This document shows, in pieces, positions 8,222 to 15,995 of a stretch of DNA of 19,749 nucleotides. The stretch lies in the NCBI GenBank assembly GCA_018610125.1, contig JAHEOI010000109.1, positions 1-19,749 on the forward strand, in the 5' to 3' direction. The DNA comes from Verrucomicrobiota bacterium (lineage in GTDB: Bacteria; Verrucomicrobiota; Verrucomicrobiia; Limisphaerales; JAHEOI01). The notes under the pieces are model-generated. The model searched no databases, was not told where the DNA came from, and saw only the letters and a list, made by a program, of their open reading frames with translations. Position 1 is the first letter of the stretch, and the number at the start of each line of letters is the position of its first letter. A program made the translations under genes and the position numbers.

Positions 8222-8306
8222 CTTTTTGCGTCTTCGGTGCGTTTTTGCGGCGATCAATCCGATCTCCCGCGCGTTTACCCGTTCGCCGGCCTATAAGGCT
8301 GAATAG
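8222..8306 (-). repeat. 85-bp dispersed repeat, copy B
   Basis: Reverse complement of 3521-3605 with six differences. The sequence just before it (8211-8220, tcgttctttg) joins a t-rich gcgt/gcgg phrase to give a recurrent ctttttgcgtcttcggtgcg, gtttttgcgg pattern. Both copies lie in gene-poor sequence. Confidence 0.85.
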
Positions 8307-8311
8307 ATCCG

Positions 8312-8509
8312 ATGCGGGAGTACTGCGAGGTGTTCGTCGACCTGATTCTGTTCGATTACGCGTATGTCATAAACAACCCTTGGGGGCAATGGAAGCAGGA
8401 TGCGAAGAAAGCCCACTTTGAAGGCGGCGGCTATTCGGCACAGTACGATTTCGACCCAAACGGAAACGGTCTATTTGTGGACGAGACCCCGGGGAAAGTT
8501 GTCAAATGA
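8312..8509 (+). CDS. Short unrecognised frame, possible gene remnant
   Basis: 65 codons ending VDETPGKVVK. The middle (NNPWGQWKQDAKKAHFEGGG, then YSAQYDFDPNGNGLF) has strongly protein-like composition, rich in aromatic residues, Gly and Asn as in secreted or surface proteins, but I do not recognise a family. The ATG lies 6 bases after copy B of the 85-bp repeat and has no ribosome site, so it is more likely the C-terminal end of a gene cut by the repeat's arrival or by a deletion than a complete small gene. Confidence 0.3.
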   Translation: MREYCEVFVDLILFDYAYVINNPWGQWKQDAKKAHFEGGGYSAQYDFDPNGNGLFVDETPGKVVK

Positions 8510-8728
8510 AACGGGTTGGTTCCCCTTGGAGAGGCACAGTGCTGCGAGCGTCTGCATGGGGAGGTTGTCATGGCAAGCTCGCCGTAATGGCGAGGCGCTT
8601 TGCTCTCCGGGCCGCACTGGGAGGAGCACCTTGATAAGCTTGATCGCAGGTGGAACTTGTGCTTAAAAGGAGGGCCGAAGCCTATTTGGCGAGAGGTCGC
8701 TTACGAGTAACCCAAAGGATAATTCTAT

Positions 8729-10339
8729 ATGAAACGTATCTGCGCTTATACCAAGGGACTTTCTCTGTTCATGGTGCTAGCCGTATTGCAGATCTGTGGT
8801 GCCCTTTCTATGGCCCAGGACGACGGTCCAGCCCGTCCCAACATCGTGCTCGTCATGGTCGACGACATGGGGTATTCGGATTTGGGCTGCTATGGTGCCT
8901 CAATCATAGAAACCCCTACGATTGATCGCCTGGCGGAGAATGGGCTACGGTTCAGCCAATTTTACAACACGGCAAAATGCGGCCCTTCGCGAGCGGCCTT
9001 GATGACGGGGCTTTACCCTCATCAAGCAGGGTTCCGCGGGCTCGGTCATGGCGTTACCATCGCCGAGGCACTTGCCGAAGCAGGCTATTTCACCACCATG
9101 GTCGGTAAATGGCATCTCGGGAGTCAACCAACGCGACGCGGTTTTGACCGCTATTTCGGCCATCTGAATGGGGCTGTCGACTATTTCAGCGGCCAGTGGC
9201 GGGGGAATGATAACGAAGGCCCTGCCGAGAATCATTGGCGTCTCAACGGTGAGAAATTCACGGAGTTCCCGGACGACTTTTATACGACGAAGAACGAGAC
9301 AGACCACGCAATTCGTTTTATTGACCAAGCCCTGAAAAAGGAGAAGCCGTTTTTCACGTATCTTGCTTACAATGCGCCGCACTACCCGCTGCAAGCGCCG
9401 AAGGAAGCGGTGATGCGATACCGGGGAGAATTCCGGGACCTAGGCTGGGACGGGCTCCGGCAAAGGCGTTATGAGAACTTACAGGAAATGGGGATGATCG
9501 ATCCCGAATGGGAGCTGTCTCCTCGTCCGGATTATCTTCCCGCGTGGGAGGCCCTTCCCCAGGTCGAGAAGGATTGGGAAGATGTCCGTATGGCGACGTA
9601 CGCAGCGATGGTGAGTCTGATTGATCAGAATCTGAAGCGGCTTGTTGACCACCTAAAGAAAAAAGGGGAGTGGAACAACACGCTCCTGTTGTTCTTATCT
9701 GACAACGGGGGATGTCCTTTCGAGCGAACGGACGACCGTCGGAGCAGGCCGTGGAACGAAGGGACGTTCTGGACGCTCGACGCTGGTTGGGCCAACGTCA
9801 ACAATACTCCGTTCCGCTGGTACAAACGAAACCAACACGAGGGCGGCATTGCTACACCGATGATTGTCCATTGGCCGGAGGGGCTCCGTACCGAGCCTGG
9901 AGCGATCACTCACCAGCCTGGGCATATCATCGATATCATGCCCACTGTTCTGGAGGTGGCAGGGGCCGACTACCCGGATACTTACGACGGCCGCCAAATA
10001 CGCTCTGTCGAAGGTCGCTCTCTCCTGCCGATTTTCAAAGGTCAAAAGCGAGAACCGCATGACTGGCTCTTTTTCAATTTTGCCGGCAGAAACCGCGCTA
10101 TCCGGATCGGTGACTGGAAGCTCGTTTCTGAACGTCGATCGCATTGGGAGCTCTACAACCTGAAGCGCGATCGGACGGAGCTAAATAATCTCGCGGAACA
10201 GAAACCGGCTTTGACCGAAAGCCTCCGGCAGTTTTGGCACGTGGTCGCCGAAGAGGTGGTCCATCTTTCCGAAGGCCAACGCCGATCCGTCACGGATAGC
10301 CCGCCGAGTTTTTCCGATCGGTGGCTGACAGATCGGTAA
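8729..10339 (+). CDS. Secreted arylsulfatase (sulfatase family S1)
   Basis: 536 residues. An N-terminal signal peptide (hydrophobic LSLFMVLAVLQICGALSMA, cleaved near residue 29) sends it out of the cytoplasm. The catalytic core follows: metal ligands Asp45-Asp46 in VMVDDMG, the formylglycine site Cys84 in AKCGPSRAALMTG (C-x-P-S-R), Lys127 and His129 in VGKWHLG, His218 in NAPHYPL, Asp325-Asn326 in LSDNGG, and Lys366 and His370 in FRWYKRNQHEGG. The complete set and normal length point to an active enzyme that removes sulfate esters, probably from polysaccharides or similar substrates; the exact substrate cannot be read. The Cys needs a formylglycine-generating or anaerobic maturase encoded elsewhere. 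ATG 8729 has aaagga 9 bases upstream. The gene is a single unit without a partner. Confidence 0.93.
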   Translation: MKRICAYTKGLSLFMVLAVLQICGALSMAQDDGPARPNIVLVMVDDMGYSDLGCYGASIIETPTIDRLAENGLRFSQFYNTAKCGPSRAALMTGLYPHQAGFRGLGHGVTIAEALAEAGYFTTMVGKWHLGSQPTRRGFDRYFGHLNGAVDYFSGQWRGNDNEGPAENHWRLNGEKFTEFPDDFYTTKNETDHAIRFIDQALKKEKPFFTYLAYNAPHYPLQAPKEAVMRYRGEFRDLGWDGLRQRRYENLQEMGMIDPEWELSPRPDYLPAWEALPQVEKDWEDVRMATYAAMVSLIDQNLKRLVDHLKKKGEWNNTLLLFLSDNGGCPFERTDDRRSRPWNEGTFWTLDAGWANVNNTPFRWYKRNQHEGGIATPMIVHWPEGLRTEPGAITHQPGHIIDIMPTVLEVAGADYPDTYDGRQIRSVEGRSLLPIFKGQKREPHDWLFFNFAGRNRAIRIGDWKLVSERRSHWELYNLKRDRTELNNLAEQKPALTESLRQFWHVVAEEVVHLSEGQRRSVTDSPPSFSDRWLTDR

Positions 10340-10393
10340 CATGCGCTCGACAGGGCGCCACGATTGCTTTACAGACCCTAAGGAGTAAGCGCA

Positions 10394-10459
10394 GGCAGCG
10401 CTGCCACTGAGATGGCAGAAATGGACGCCCCCTGATAGGGACGTTCTCCTGGACGTCCC
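10394..10459. terminator. Hairpin cluster downstream of the sulfatase
   Basis: Three hairpins lie in a row: the 12-bp palindrome ggcagcgctgcc (10394-10405), ctgcca-ctgaga-tggcag (10401-10418) and gggacgt...acgtccc (10438-10444 with 10453-10459), the last followed by actttaaaatg. The third could end transcription of the sulfatase. It begins with ctgatagggac, which recurs at 15915. The rest of the gap 10340-10676 shows nothing I can name. Confidence 0.4.
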
Positions 10460-10676
10460 ACTTTAAAATGGATGTGCAGAAATTGTGTGCTAATTGAATG
10501 GCAGTGGGGCCTGACATGACTTCCGGAACCGGTTGGCAAGGCTGTGGAGGGACCGTGACACGGAAGGGGAGGACGGACGAGACCCGTTGAACGTTGGCTT
10601 TTGGGTTGCCACCAGCTTGAAGTGGGACTAAAATCACTCCCAACGCCTTCGCAATGAACAAAAAGGATTCTGGTAT

Positions 10677-11071
10677 ATGTTTGCAAGCAGCGGACAGAAC
10701 GACATTGGCCGACGAAGGGGGAACCCGAATACCCTACGCCAAGCATTCACCCTAATCGAGCTTTTGGTGGTGATTGCCATTATATTGCCGCCGATGCAAC
10801 CATGAAGATCGACGGTGTTTGGGGAGGCGGACGGCCTTCGGCTTACAAGAACATGCCACCCCATACTGTGGCAGGCGGGAGCTCCCCGGTTGGTCACAAT
10901 CAGGCTTATATCGATGGCCATGTCGACTGGGTGAGATGGAAAGACATGTACTTCTTCCATAGCTGGAATCCTGGAGCCAGAAAAGGCTTCTGGTATCAAA
11001 AGGATCTTGGGGAAATAGCCAACGAATCGCAGCTTTGGCGTCTAAAAGGACCGGTCGCAGCCAGCTTGTAG
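10677..11071 (+). pseudogene. Prepilin-type (type II secretion-like) protein, internally deleted
   Basis: ATG 10677 has an intact ribosome site (aagga, 9 bases upstream) and encodes a positively charged leader RRRGNPNTLRQA followed by FTLIELLVVIAII, the prepilin cleavage and methylation signal, cut between Ala and Phe. After about 36 codons the frame ends at a TGA (10801-10803). In another frame, from about 10787, comes DATMKIDGVWGGGRPSAY, then GHNQAYIDGHVDWVRWKDMY and a tail to the TAG at 11071; this matches the C-terminal DG-H-V region of the large Verrucomicrobia/Planctomycete prepilin family. About 100-150 codons in between are missing, and attgcc occurs on both sides of the join (10773-10778, 10784-10789), suggesting a deletion across short homology. 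Only the leader peptide could now be made. Confidence 0.78.
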
Positions 11072-11249
11072 CAAAAGGATGGCTGCCCCTGTTGTCTCAG
11101 AGAAGCGACTCCAAATTCGAAGAAAGTTGCGACAAAAAGAGTTTTCCGGCTAAAACGTGCCCGTGCGGGACCAAGTATTTGCTTCTTCGGATCTCTGACA
11201 GCGCCCGGTATCGGACAATCGATTATCCCGCTCATTATCATAAACTTTT

Positions 11250-11263
11250 GGCCTTCCAAGGCC
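11250..11263 (-). terminator. Weak hairpin beyond the cobA-hemD stop
   Basis: ggcctt and aaggcc (11250-11255, 11258-11263) form a compact hairpin 17 bases past the end of the minus-strand operon; aaaagttt follows in the transcript. It may help end transcription, but it is short and lacks a strong T-tract. Confidence 0.28.
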
Positions 11264-11279
11264 CATAACGAGGCAGGGT

Positions 11280-12854
11280 CTAAATTGCCACGGAATCTTC
11301 GGGCGGGGATGCCGGTTTTGTTACCTCGTTGGAAATGTGCTGTTTGAGGGCTTCGATCATCCCATCGATTGTATGGGTCTCCGCCTCAACCGTCGGCTCC
11401 GAGCCGGCGTGACGGACCGCTTTCGAGGTTTCCGGGCCGATGGACACGAGTTTAGTGCCCGGGAATTGCTCTTGAACTTGGGGGAGATTGAATCGTTCGT
11501 GAAAGTTCTCGGCCGTCGAGGCGCTTGTGAAGGTAATCCAATCGGCGCCGATTTCTTGGAATCGGGTCGCCGCGCCTGTCGGATCGGCGGTCTCGATGAC
11601 CGTGCGATAGCAAGCAACATCGTCAACGATAGCGCCTTCACTTTCCAATGCTCGAGGTAACTCGGGATTCGCTTTTTCAGCCCGCATCAGCAAGACCTTC
11701 AAATTCTCCAGGCTCTCGTGCTCAGTCATGGCCTCGACCAGCCGGCTGCTCAAGTACTCCTTCGGTGTCACGTCGACCTTCAGTCGATATTCAGCAAGCT
11801 TTCGCGTTGTGGCCGGACCGATTGTTGCGATCTTCATGCCACCGAAATCTCGAATATCCTCAAACAGCTCGAAAAAGTAGGAGAAGAACTCGGTGACACC
11901 GTTCGGGCTCGTGAAGACAATCCAGTCATAGGAGTGCAAACCCAATAGGGCGTCCTTTAACAGCTCGCCATCGGAGGGTCGTGTGACGCGGATGGTCGGG
12001 ATCTCCATTACGTCGGCACCCAGCCTGGCCAATCGGTCCGATAACTGACTGGCCTGCTTGCGGGTCCGGGTGACGACGATACGCTGTCCGTGTAGCGGCA
12101 ACCGCTCGAACCAGTTGAGGCGTTGTCGCAGTGTCACGACCTCACCGATTACCGCGACCGCCGGGGCGGAGAATTGCTGTTCGCGGACAACATCCGAAAT
12201 CGTCGACAATGTCCCTTCCACCGACCGTTGTTGGCCTGTTGTCCCCCAACGGACCAAAGCCACGGGGGTCTCCCGGCTCATACCATGATCGATTAAAGCC
12301 TTACTGATCTGCTCGATCTTTTCGACACCCATTAAGACGACGAGAGTGCCGCCCCTTTGGGCCAGGTGCTTCCAGTTTAAGCGAGAGTCGGGCTTTTCGG
12401 GATCCTCGTGGCCGGTGATCACTGTGAAACTCGAGCAGAAATCGCGATGGGTTAGAGGGATACCGCTAAAGGCGGGGGCCGCGGCAATCGAGGTGATGCC
12501 CGGGACGACCTCAAACGGAATGTCGGCTGCTGCCAAAGCCTCGGCCTCTTCCCCTCCCCGTCCAAAGAGAAACGGGTCACCCCCCTTTAAGCGAACGACG
12601 CATTTCCCTTGCTTGGCCTTGTCGACCAGGGTCCTATTCAGCTCATCCTGGGGGATCGCATGTTGGCTTGATCGTTTGCCCCCATAGACAACCTCGGCGT
12701 TCTCCGGGAGCCATTGAAGGACTTCCGGATTAACCAGGGCGTCATAGATCGCGTACTCCGCTTGCTGCAGCAGCTCAACCGCCCGCAAGGTAAGCAGCTT
12801 GGGGTTGCCCGGTCCTGCTCCAATGAGATAAACCACTCCACGATCTTCTTTCAT
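11280..12854 (-). CDS. cobA-hemD: Uroporphyrinogen-III C-methyltransferase / uroporphyrinogen-III synthase fusion
   Basis: 524 residues in two domains. Residues 6-245 are a SAM-dependent uroporphyrinogen-III methyltransferase (SUMT): LIGAGPGNPKLLTLRA (10-25), VVRLKGGDPFLFGRGGEE (86-103) and VPGITSIAAAPAFSGIPLTH (117-136) are its signature motifs. Residues about 257-500 are the HemD synthase: VVTRTRKQASQLSDRL, YDWIVFTSPNGVTEFF, ATIGPATTRKLAEY, DWITFTSASTAENF and LVSIGPETSKAV show its two alternating lobes. The protein closes hydroxymethylbilane with inversion of ring D and then methylates uroporphyrinogen III toward precorrin-2 (sirohaem/B12 branch). The fusion is known in Verrucomicrobia, Clostridia and others. 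It is the last gene of the operon, 96 bases after hemC. ggag lies 13 bases before the ATG. Confidence 0.95.
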   Translation of the reverse strand: MKEDRGVVYLIGAGPGNPKLLTLRAVELLQQAEYAIYDALVNPEVLQWLPENAEVVYGGKRSSQHAIPQDELNRTLVDKAKQGKCVVRLKGGDPFLFGRGGEEAEALAAADIPFEVVPGITSIAAAPAFSGIPLTHRDFCSSFTVITGHEDPEKPDSRLNWKHLAQRGGTLVVLMGVEKIEQISKALIDHGMSRETPVALVRWGTTGQQRSVEGTLSTISDVVREQQFSAPAVAVIGEVVTLRQRLNWFERLPLHGQRIVVTRTRKQASQLSDRLARLGADVMEIPTIRVTRPSDGELLKDALLGLHSYDWIVFTSPNGVTEFFSYFFELFEDIRDFGGMKIATIGPATTRKLAEYRLKVDVTPKEYLSSRLVEAMTEHESLENLKVLLMRAEKANPELPRALESEGAIVDDVACYRTVIETADPTGAATRFQEIGADWITFTSASTAENFHERFNLPQVQEQFPGTKLVSIGPETSKAVRHAGSEPTVEAETHTIDGMIEALKQHISNEVTKPASPPEDSVAI

Positions 12855-12934
12855 GCTTCAATTCACTCCGTTTCGCTTAGGCCGCGGCATTTATCGTTGA
12901 AGGAATGGACGTCGAGGACGATGTCCCTGTCAGG

Positions 12935-12949
12935 GAGGCAAAACGCCTC
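12935..12949 (-). repeat. GAGGC-type hairpin one base after the hemC stop
   Basis: In the transcript the TAG of hemC (12953-12951) is followed by one base and then GAGGC-GTTTT-GCCTC. The same design, GAGGCGTT...GCCTC one base after a TAG, occurs behind the zinc-ribbon gene (16560-16578). It may protect or partly stop the upstream message within the operon. Confidence 0.5.
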
Positions 12950-12950
12950 G

Positions 12951-13919
12951 CTAGTCCATGAGCTTTGATGCGAGAGACTTCCCCAACGCCTCCGGCTCTT
13001 CGATCGCGCCGGAGCTGTTCGCGCGTTTGGCTTCCTCTCCGGAAAAGAGCCCGGCCCGCATGCGGATTCGATTCGTTTCGATGTCCGCGTATGCGGCCAT
13101 TGGACTTTGACAGTCACCGCCGACGGCTCGCAAGAAAGCGCGCTCAGCAAGGACGCATTGCATGCTTTCAAAATGATTCAGCTTGTGGCAGATGGCTCTT
13201 GTCCGCTCGTCGTCTTCCCGCACCTCGACAGCGATCGCCCCTTGGCCGACGCAGGGGATAACTATCTCCGGTGCGATCGGAGTGCCCGCCAATTCTTTCG
13301 GCACCTCCTGCCCGTGCAAGGTGCCATCAGCGGTAATCTGCCATCCCAATCGTTGAAAGCCGGCCGCCCCCAGCAAGGTTGCTTCCAAGTCCGGATTTTC
13401 GGCGAGCTTTCGTAATCGGGTCCCGACATTCCCTCGAATCGGGACTACCTGCAAGTCGGGACGTCGGGACAAAAGCTGGGCACGGCGACGAACACTTCCG
13501 GTAGCCACCGTAGCTCCGGTGGTCAACTGATCGATTGCGCTCGGCGACTTGCTATTATGATTTCGGTAGGCCCTTTGCCGCAAGACCAGGACGTCCCGTG
13601 GGTCGGCACGAAGGGGAACGGCTCCGATCACCAGTCCTTCGGGCAACGCTACGGGGAGATCTTTCATGCTATGCACGGCAAGATCCGCGTCCCGGCGCAG
13701 CAAAGCCTCTTCGATCTCTTTCGTGAACTGGGCTTTGAGATTCGTTGCGGACGGTTGGGGGGCCTCTGTCTGTGTTCGGTCGCCGGTCGTCTTAAAGGTC
13801 CGGACTTCGAACCGCTGTTCCGGGAAGCTTGTGCGACAAGCCTCATGGACCAATGAGGCCTGGGCCAACGCCAAGGTGCTGCCACGAGTGGCAATGATGA
13901 TTGGGGAATCGGTGCTCAT
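12951..13919 (-). CDS. hemC: Hydroxymethylbilane synthase (porphobilinogen deaminase)
   Basis: 322 residues, normal for the family. It polymerises four porphobilinogen molecules into hydroxymethylbilane in the cytosol. IIIATRGSTLALAQA (7-21) opens the fold; FTKEIEEALL and DLAVHSMKDLP (79-89) carry the catalytic Asp87; GSVRRRAQLL (141-150) and IRGNVGTRLRKL (161-172) bind the growing chain; IPCVGQGAIAVEVR is the usual domain-2 motif; and Cys270 in RAVGGDCQSPMAAY anchors the dipyrromethane cofactor (usual form GGCQVP, so one residue is inserted before Cys). ATG 13919 follows hemA by 28 bases. The junction contains a 14-bp direct repeat (gggaatcggtgctc at 13904-13917 and 13932-13945), so the hemC start codon region appears partly duplicated. 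Confidence 0.95.
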   Translation of the reverse strand: MSTDSPIIIATRGSTLALAQASLVHEACRTSFPEQRFEVRTFKTTGDRTQTEAPQPSATNLKAQFTKEIEEALLRRDADLAVHSMKDLPVALPEGLVIGAVPLRADPRDVLVLRQRAYRNHNSKSPSAIDQLTTGATVATGSVRRRAQLLSRRPDLQVVPIRGNVGTRLRKLAENPDLEATLLGAAGFQRLGWQITADGTLHGQEVPKELAGTPIAPEIVIPCVGQGAIAVEVREDDERTRAICHKLNHFESMQCVLAERAFLRAVGGDCQSPMAAYADIETNRIRMRAGLFSGEEAKRANSSGAIEEPEALGKSLASKLMD

Positions 13920-13947
13920 AGGGGATTGCTTGGGAATCGGTGCTCGC

Positions 13948-15015
13948 TCATCCGTTACCCAACGCCCACTGCGATTGTTCGGAGAAGCTTGGCGGGCGTG
14001 CGTCCGGCAAGAGCCCCGCCGCCTTTTCTCGAATAACGGTCTCGCACCGGGCGACTTCTTCCTGCCGCTGCTTCAAATAGCTATCGGCAATCGCTTGCAG
14101 GTCATCGATGTTGTAAATAAAGACATTCTCCAGGAAATTGACTTCCGGAGCGATATCTCGCGGGACCGCGATATCGATGAGCAACAACGGTCGGTTTTGC
14201 CTTAATGGCATCAGGTGGTTGAGCTTGGCTGAGTCAAGGACATAATGCGGGGCCGCGGTGCTGCTGATGACAATGTCCACTCGATCGAAATGCGAATCCC
14301 AGTCTTCGAAATGAATCGCGGTGCCACCGAGCTCGCTCGCCAGGTGCTCGGCACGGTCGTATGAGCGATTCGAGACCAGAATGCTCTTGGCGCCGCGGCT
14401 CAACAACGCCCGCGCTGTGCGCTCGCTCGTCTCCCCCGCTCCCAACACCATGACTTGCCGATCGTGCAAGGAATCGAAAATCTTTTCTGCCAATTCCACA
14501 GCGACCGAGCCGACAGAGATGCTACCGCGTTGAATTTGGGTATGGGATCGAAGCTGCTTGGCGACGTTAAAGGCCCGCTGAAATGCCTTGTTGAGTCGGC
14601 TTCCGGTCTGCTTCTGTTTGTGGGCAAGTTGATAGGCTCGCTTGAGCTGGCCCAAAATTTCGGTCTCACCCAGGACCATCGAGTCCAATCCCGCGGCCAC
14701 TTTGAAAAGATGCTCAATGCTTTGCGGCTCGCCGATCGTGTAAACCGTGTTCTGGATCGAGCCCTCACTTCCGTGATAGTCAAGGAGGAACTGTTCCAGC
14801 AAATCGCCGGTCTTCCGGACGCTCAAGCTGGACGCGACATAGAGCTCCACTCGATTGCAGGTAGAGAGGATGACGGCCTCATCGATGCCTTCCTTGGCAT
14901 TGAGCTGCTCCAGGGCCTCCGGAAGCGCCCCCTCAGCAATGGCAAAGCGCTCCCGCATCTCGACCGGGGAAGTGTGGTGACTGAGACCAAGTACGACAAC
15001 GCCCATTGCGCCCAT
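13948..15015 (-). CDS. hemA: Glutamyl-tRNA reductase
   Basis: 355 residues from ATG 15015. It reduces glutamyl-tRNA(Glu) to glutamate-1-semialdehyde with NADPH, the first step of C5-pathway tetrapyrrole synthesis. VVVLGLSHHTSPVEMRERFA opens the catalytic domain; Cys53 in ILSTCNRVELY is the nucleophile; VLGETEILGQLKRAY and the GSISVGSVAVELA linker follow; MVLGAGETSERTARALLSRG (189-208) is the NADPH Rossmann motif; and LLLIDIAVPRDIAPEV closes the second domain. The C-terminal dimerisation domain (from about residue 315) is only about 40 residues and ends DARPPSFSEQSQWALGNG, much shorter than in the usual 410-430-residue enzyme. The start lies 2 bases after the ccsA stop; ATG 15006 is the alternative. 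The upstream extension of the frame to 15165 overlaps ccsA and is not real. Confidence 0.94.
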   Translation of the reverse strand: MGAMGVVVLGLSHHTSPVEMRERFAIAEGALPEALEQLNAKEGIDEAVILSTCNRVELYVASSLSVRKTGDLLEQFLLDYHGSEGSIQNTVYTIGEPQSIEHLFKVAAGLDSMVLGETEILGQLKRAYQLAHKQKQTGSRLNKAFQRAFNVAKQLRSHTQIQRGSISVGSVAVELAEKIFDSLHDRQVMVLGAGETSERTARALLSRGAKSILVSNRSYDRAEHLASELGGTAIHFEDWDSHFDRVDIVISSTAAPHYVLDSAKLNHLMPLRQNRPLLLIDIAVPRDIAPEVNFLENVFIYNIDDLQAIADSYLKQRQEEVARCETVIREKAAGLLPDARPPSFSEQSQWALGNG

Positions 15016-15017
15016 TG

Positions 15018-15833
15018 TTACGGATTGTGAATACTCGATAAAAGGTTGGATCCCCAGAAGGTTAACATCACGAAGAGAAAACCTCCCACCGCCCCCCATG
15101 CAAATCGATGACCGCTCTGGGCGAATCGCCAATGCATGATCAATAAGCTCAGGTAAATTAACCAAACCAGAAACGACCAGACGACTTTGAAATCATCCGT
15201 CAAAATGACCCCTTTTGTTTGTTGCAACCAGGTGACGCCGACCCCGAGTCCAACCGTCAACAAGATGAATCCGCCCAATAGGAGCCGCCCGGTCGCCACT
15301 TCCAATCGTTGAATCGCCGGCAACCGCGAAAAAACGGCCCGCAGTTTATTGAATTTCAGATTGTATTCCTGGCTCAAGTACATTGCCGCTGCCACCGAAG
15401 CTAAGCCAAACGCCCCATATGCCAAAAGGATCAACGCCGCGTGCAGGCTCTGCCAGCCACCGACGAACCTCGGCTGATCGTTATACGGGGCATCGAGTGC
15501 CGGCATCAATGCAAAAACACCGATGGCAAACAAGACCGGTGAGGCAAAAGCTCCCAAAAACCGGAATCGAGACCAAACCCCGATTACCAAGTAGGTCGTG
15601 ACGATTGTCCAAGCAATGAACATGGTCGCTTCGTACAGATTGTTGACCGGGCATCGCGAGAGCGAAAAGCCCCTCTCGACCATGGCCATCGTGTGGGGAG
15701 CCCATGTCACCAGAAGGATAACGTAACTGGTGCGGTTATCCTTCTGGAAACCCCGCCGCCATAAGAAAAACGAATAAATCATGCTGATGCCGTAAAGGGC
15801 AACCGCAATCAGGAAATAGGTTCGGCTATCCAT
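15018..15833 (-). CDS. ccsA: Cytochrome c assembly protein, CcsA/HemX family
   Basis: 271 residues with about eight membrane helices, for example YFLIAVALYGISMIYSFFLW, the pair ATMFIAWTIVTTYLVIGVW and FLGAFASPVLFAIGVFALMP, ALILLAYGAFGLASVAAAMY and GAVGGFLFVMLTFWGSNLL. RCPVNNLYEATMF is the conserved segment near the start of the haem-handling region, and SLHAALILLAYG has the conserved His. The family covers the haem-delivery protein of system II cytochrome c biogenesis and HemX, a membrane protein encoded with hemA that influences its level; the operon position beside hemA fits HemX, while the fold alone cannot decide. ATG 15833 is preferred; GTG 15842 would add three residues. taatat (minus strand, 15849-15844) lies shortly upstream and may be part of a promoter. 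Confidence 0.85.
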   Translation of the reverse strand: MDSRTYFLIAVALYGISMIYSFFLWRRGFQKDNRTSYVILLVTWAPHTMAMVERGFSLSRCPVNNLYEATMFIAWTIVTTYLVIGVWSRFRFLGAFASPVLFAIGVFALMPALDAPYNDQPRFVGGWQSLHAALILLAYGAFGLASVAAAMYLSQEYNLKFNKLRAVFSRLPAIQRLEVATGRLLLGGFILLTVGLGVGVTWLQQTKGVILTDDFKVVWSFLVWLIYLSLLIMHWRFAQSGHRFAWGAVGGFLFVMLTFWGSNLLSSIHNP

Positions 15834-15921
15834 CTCGAGCACAATATTAGCTTAACGGAGCACAGGCCCTACCGCAACAGCGGTCAGTAAGGGACGGCAG
15901 TCTCAAAGGGGGCGCTGATAG

Positions 15922-15941
15922 GGACCTCGTGCCCGAGGACC
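15922..15941. terminator. Hairpin with flanking T-tract, dispersed-repeat candidate
   Basis: ggacctcg and cgaggacc (15922-15929, 15934-15941) pair with one mismatch around tgcc, followed on the plus strand by tttcttt. It begins with ctgatagggac (15915-15925), exactly as does the hairpin at 10432-10459. It lies between rnpB and ccsA, both minus strand, so it could end rnpB transcription or be a mobile palindrome. Confidence 0.4.
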
Positions 15942-15995
15942 TTTCTTTGACAGGGGACAAAAAAGAGAGAGAAGTGGGACGCCGGGGACGGCTTG

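Larger units (their letters stand above)
7643..8728. other. Gene-poor gap of ~1.1 kb rich in repeats
   Basis: No convincing gene apart from one doubtful short frame at 8312-8509. The gap contains a ~148-bp imperfect palindrome (7798-7945), a cccaa tract (8028-8048), and copy B of the 85-bp repeat (8222-8306). Copy B is preceded by ccgcgtccatctgcgttaat (about 8172-8191), a phrase of a kind I associate with non-coding repeats in Verrucomicrobia and Planctomycetes. Each is listed separately. Confidence 0.5.

Noticed and set aside
1..11270. All frameshifts explained as sequencing or assembly errors
   Set aside because: Two shifts fall in short homopolymers and could be errors, but the large internal deletions and lost gene ends cannot be explained that way. 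Chimeric assembly remains possible and needs reads.
11337..14205. Many plus-strand frames of 60-180 codons
   Set aside because: All are antisense to the well-supported hemC, hemA and cobA-hemD genes and have no motifs of their own.
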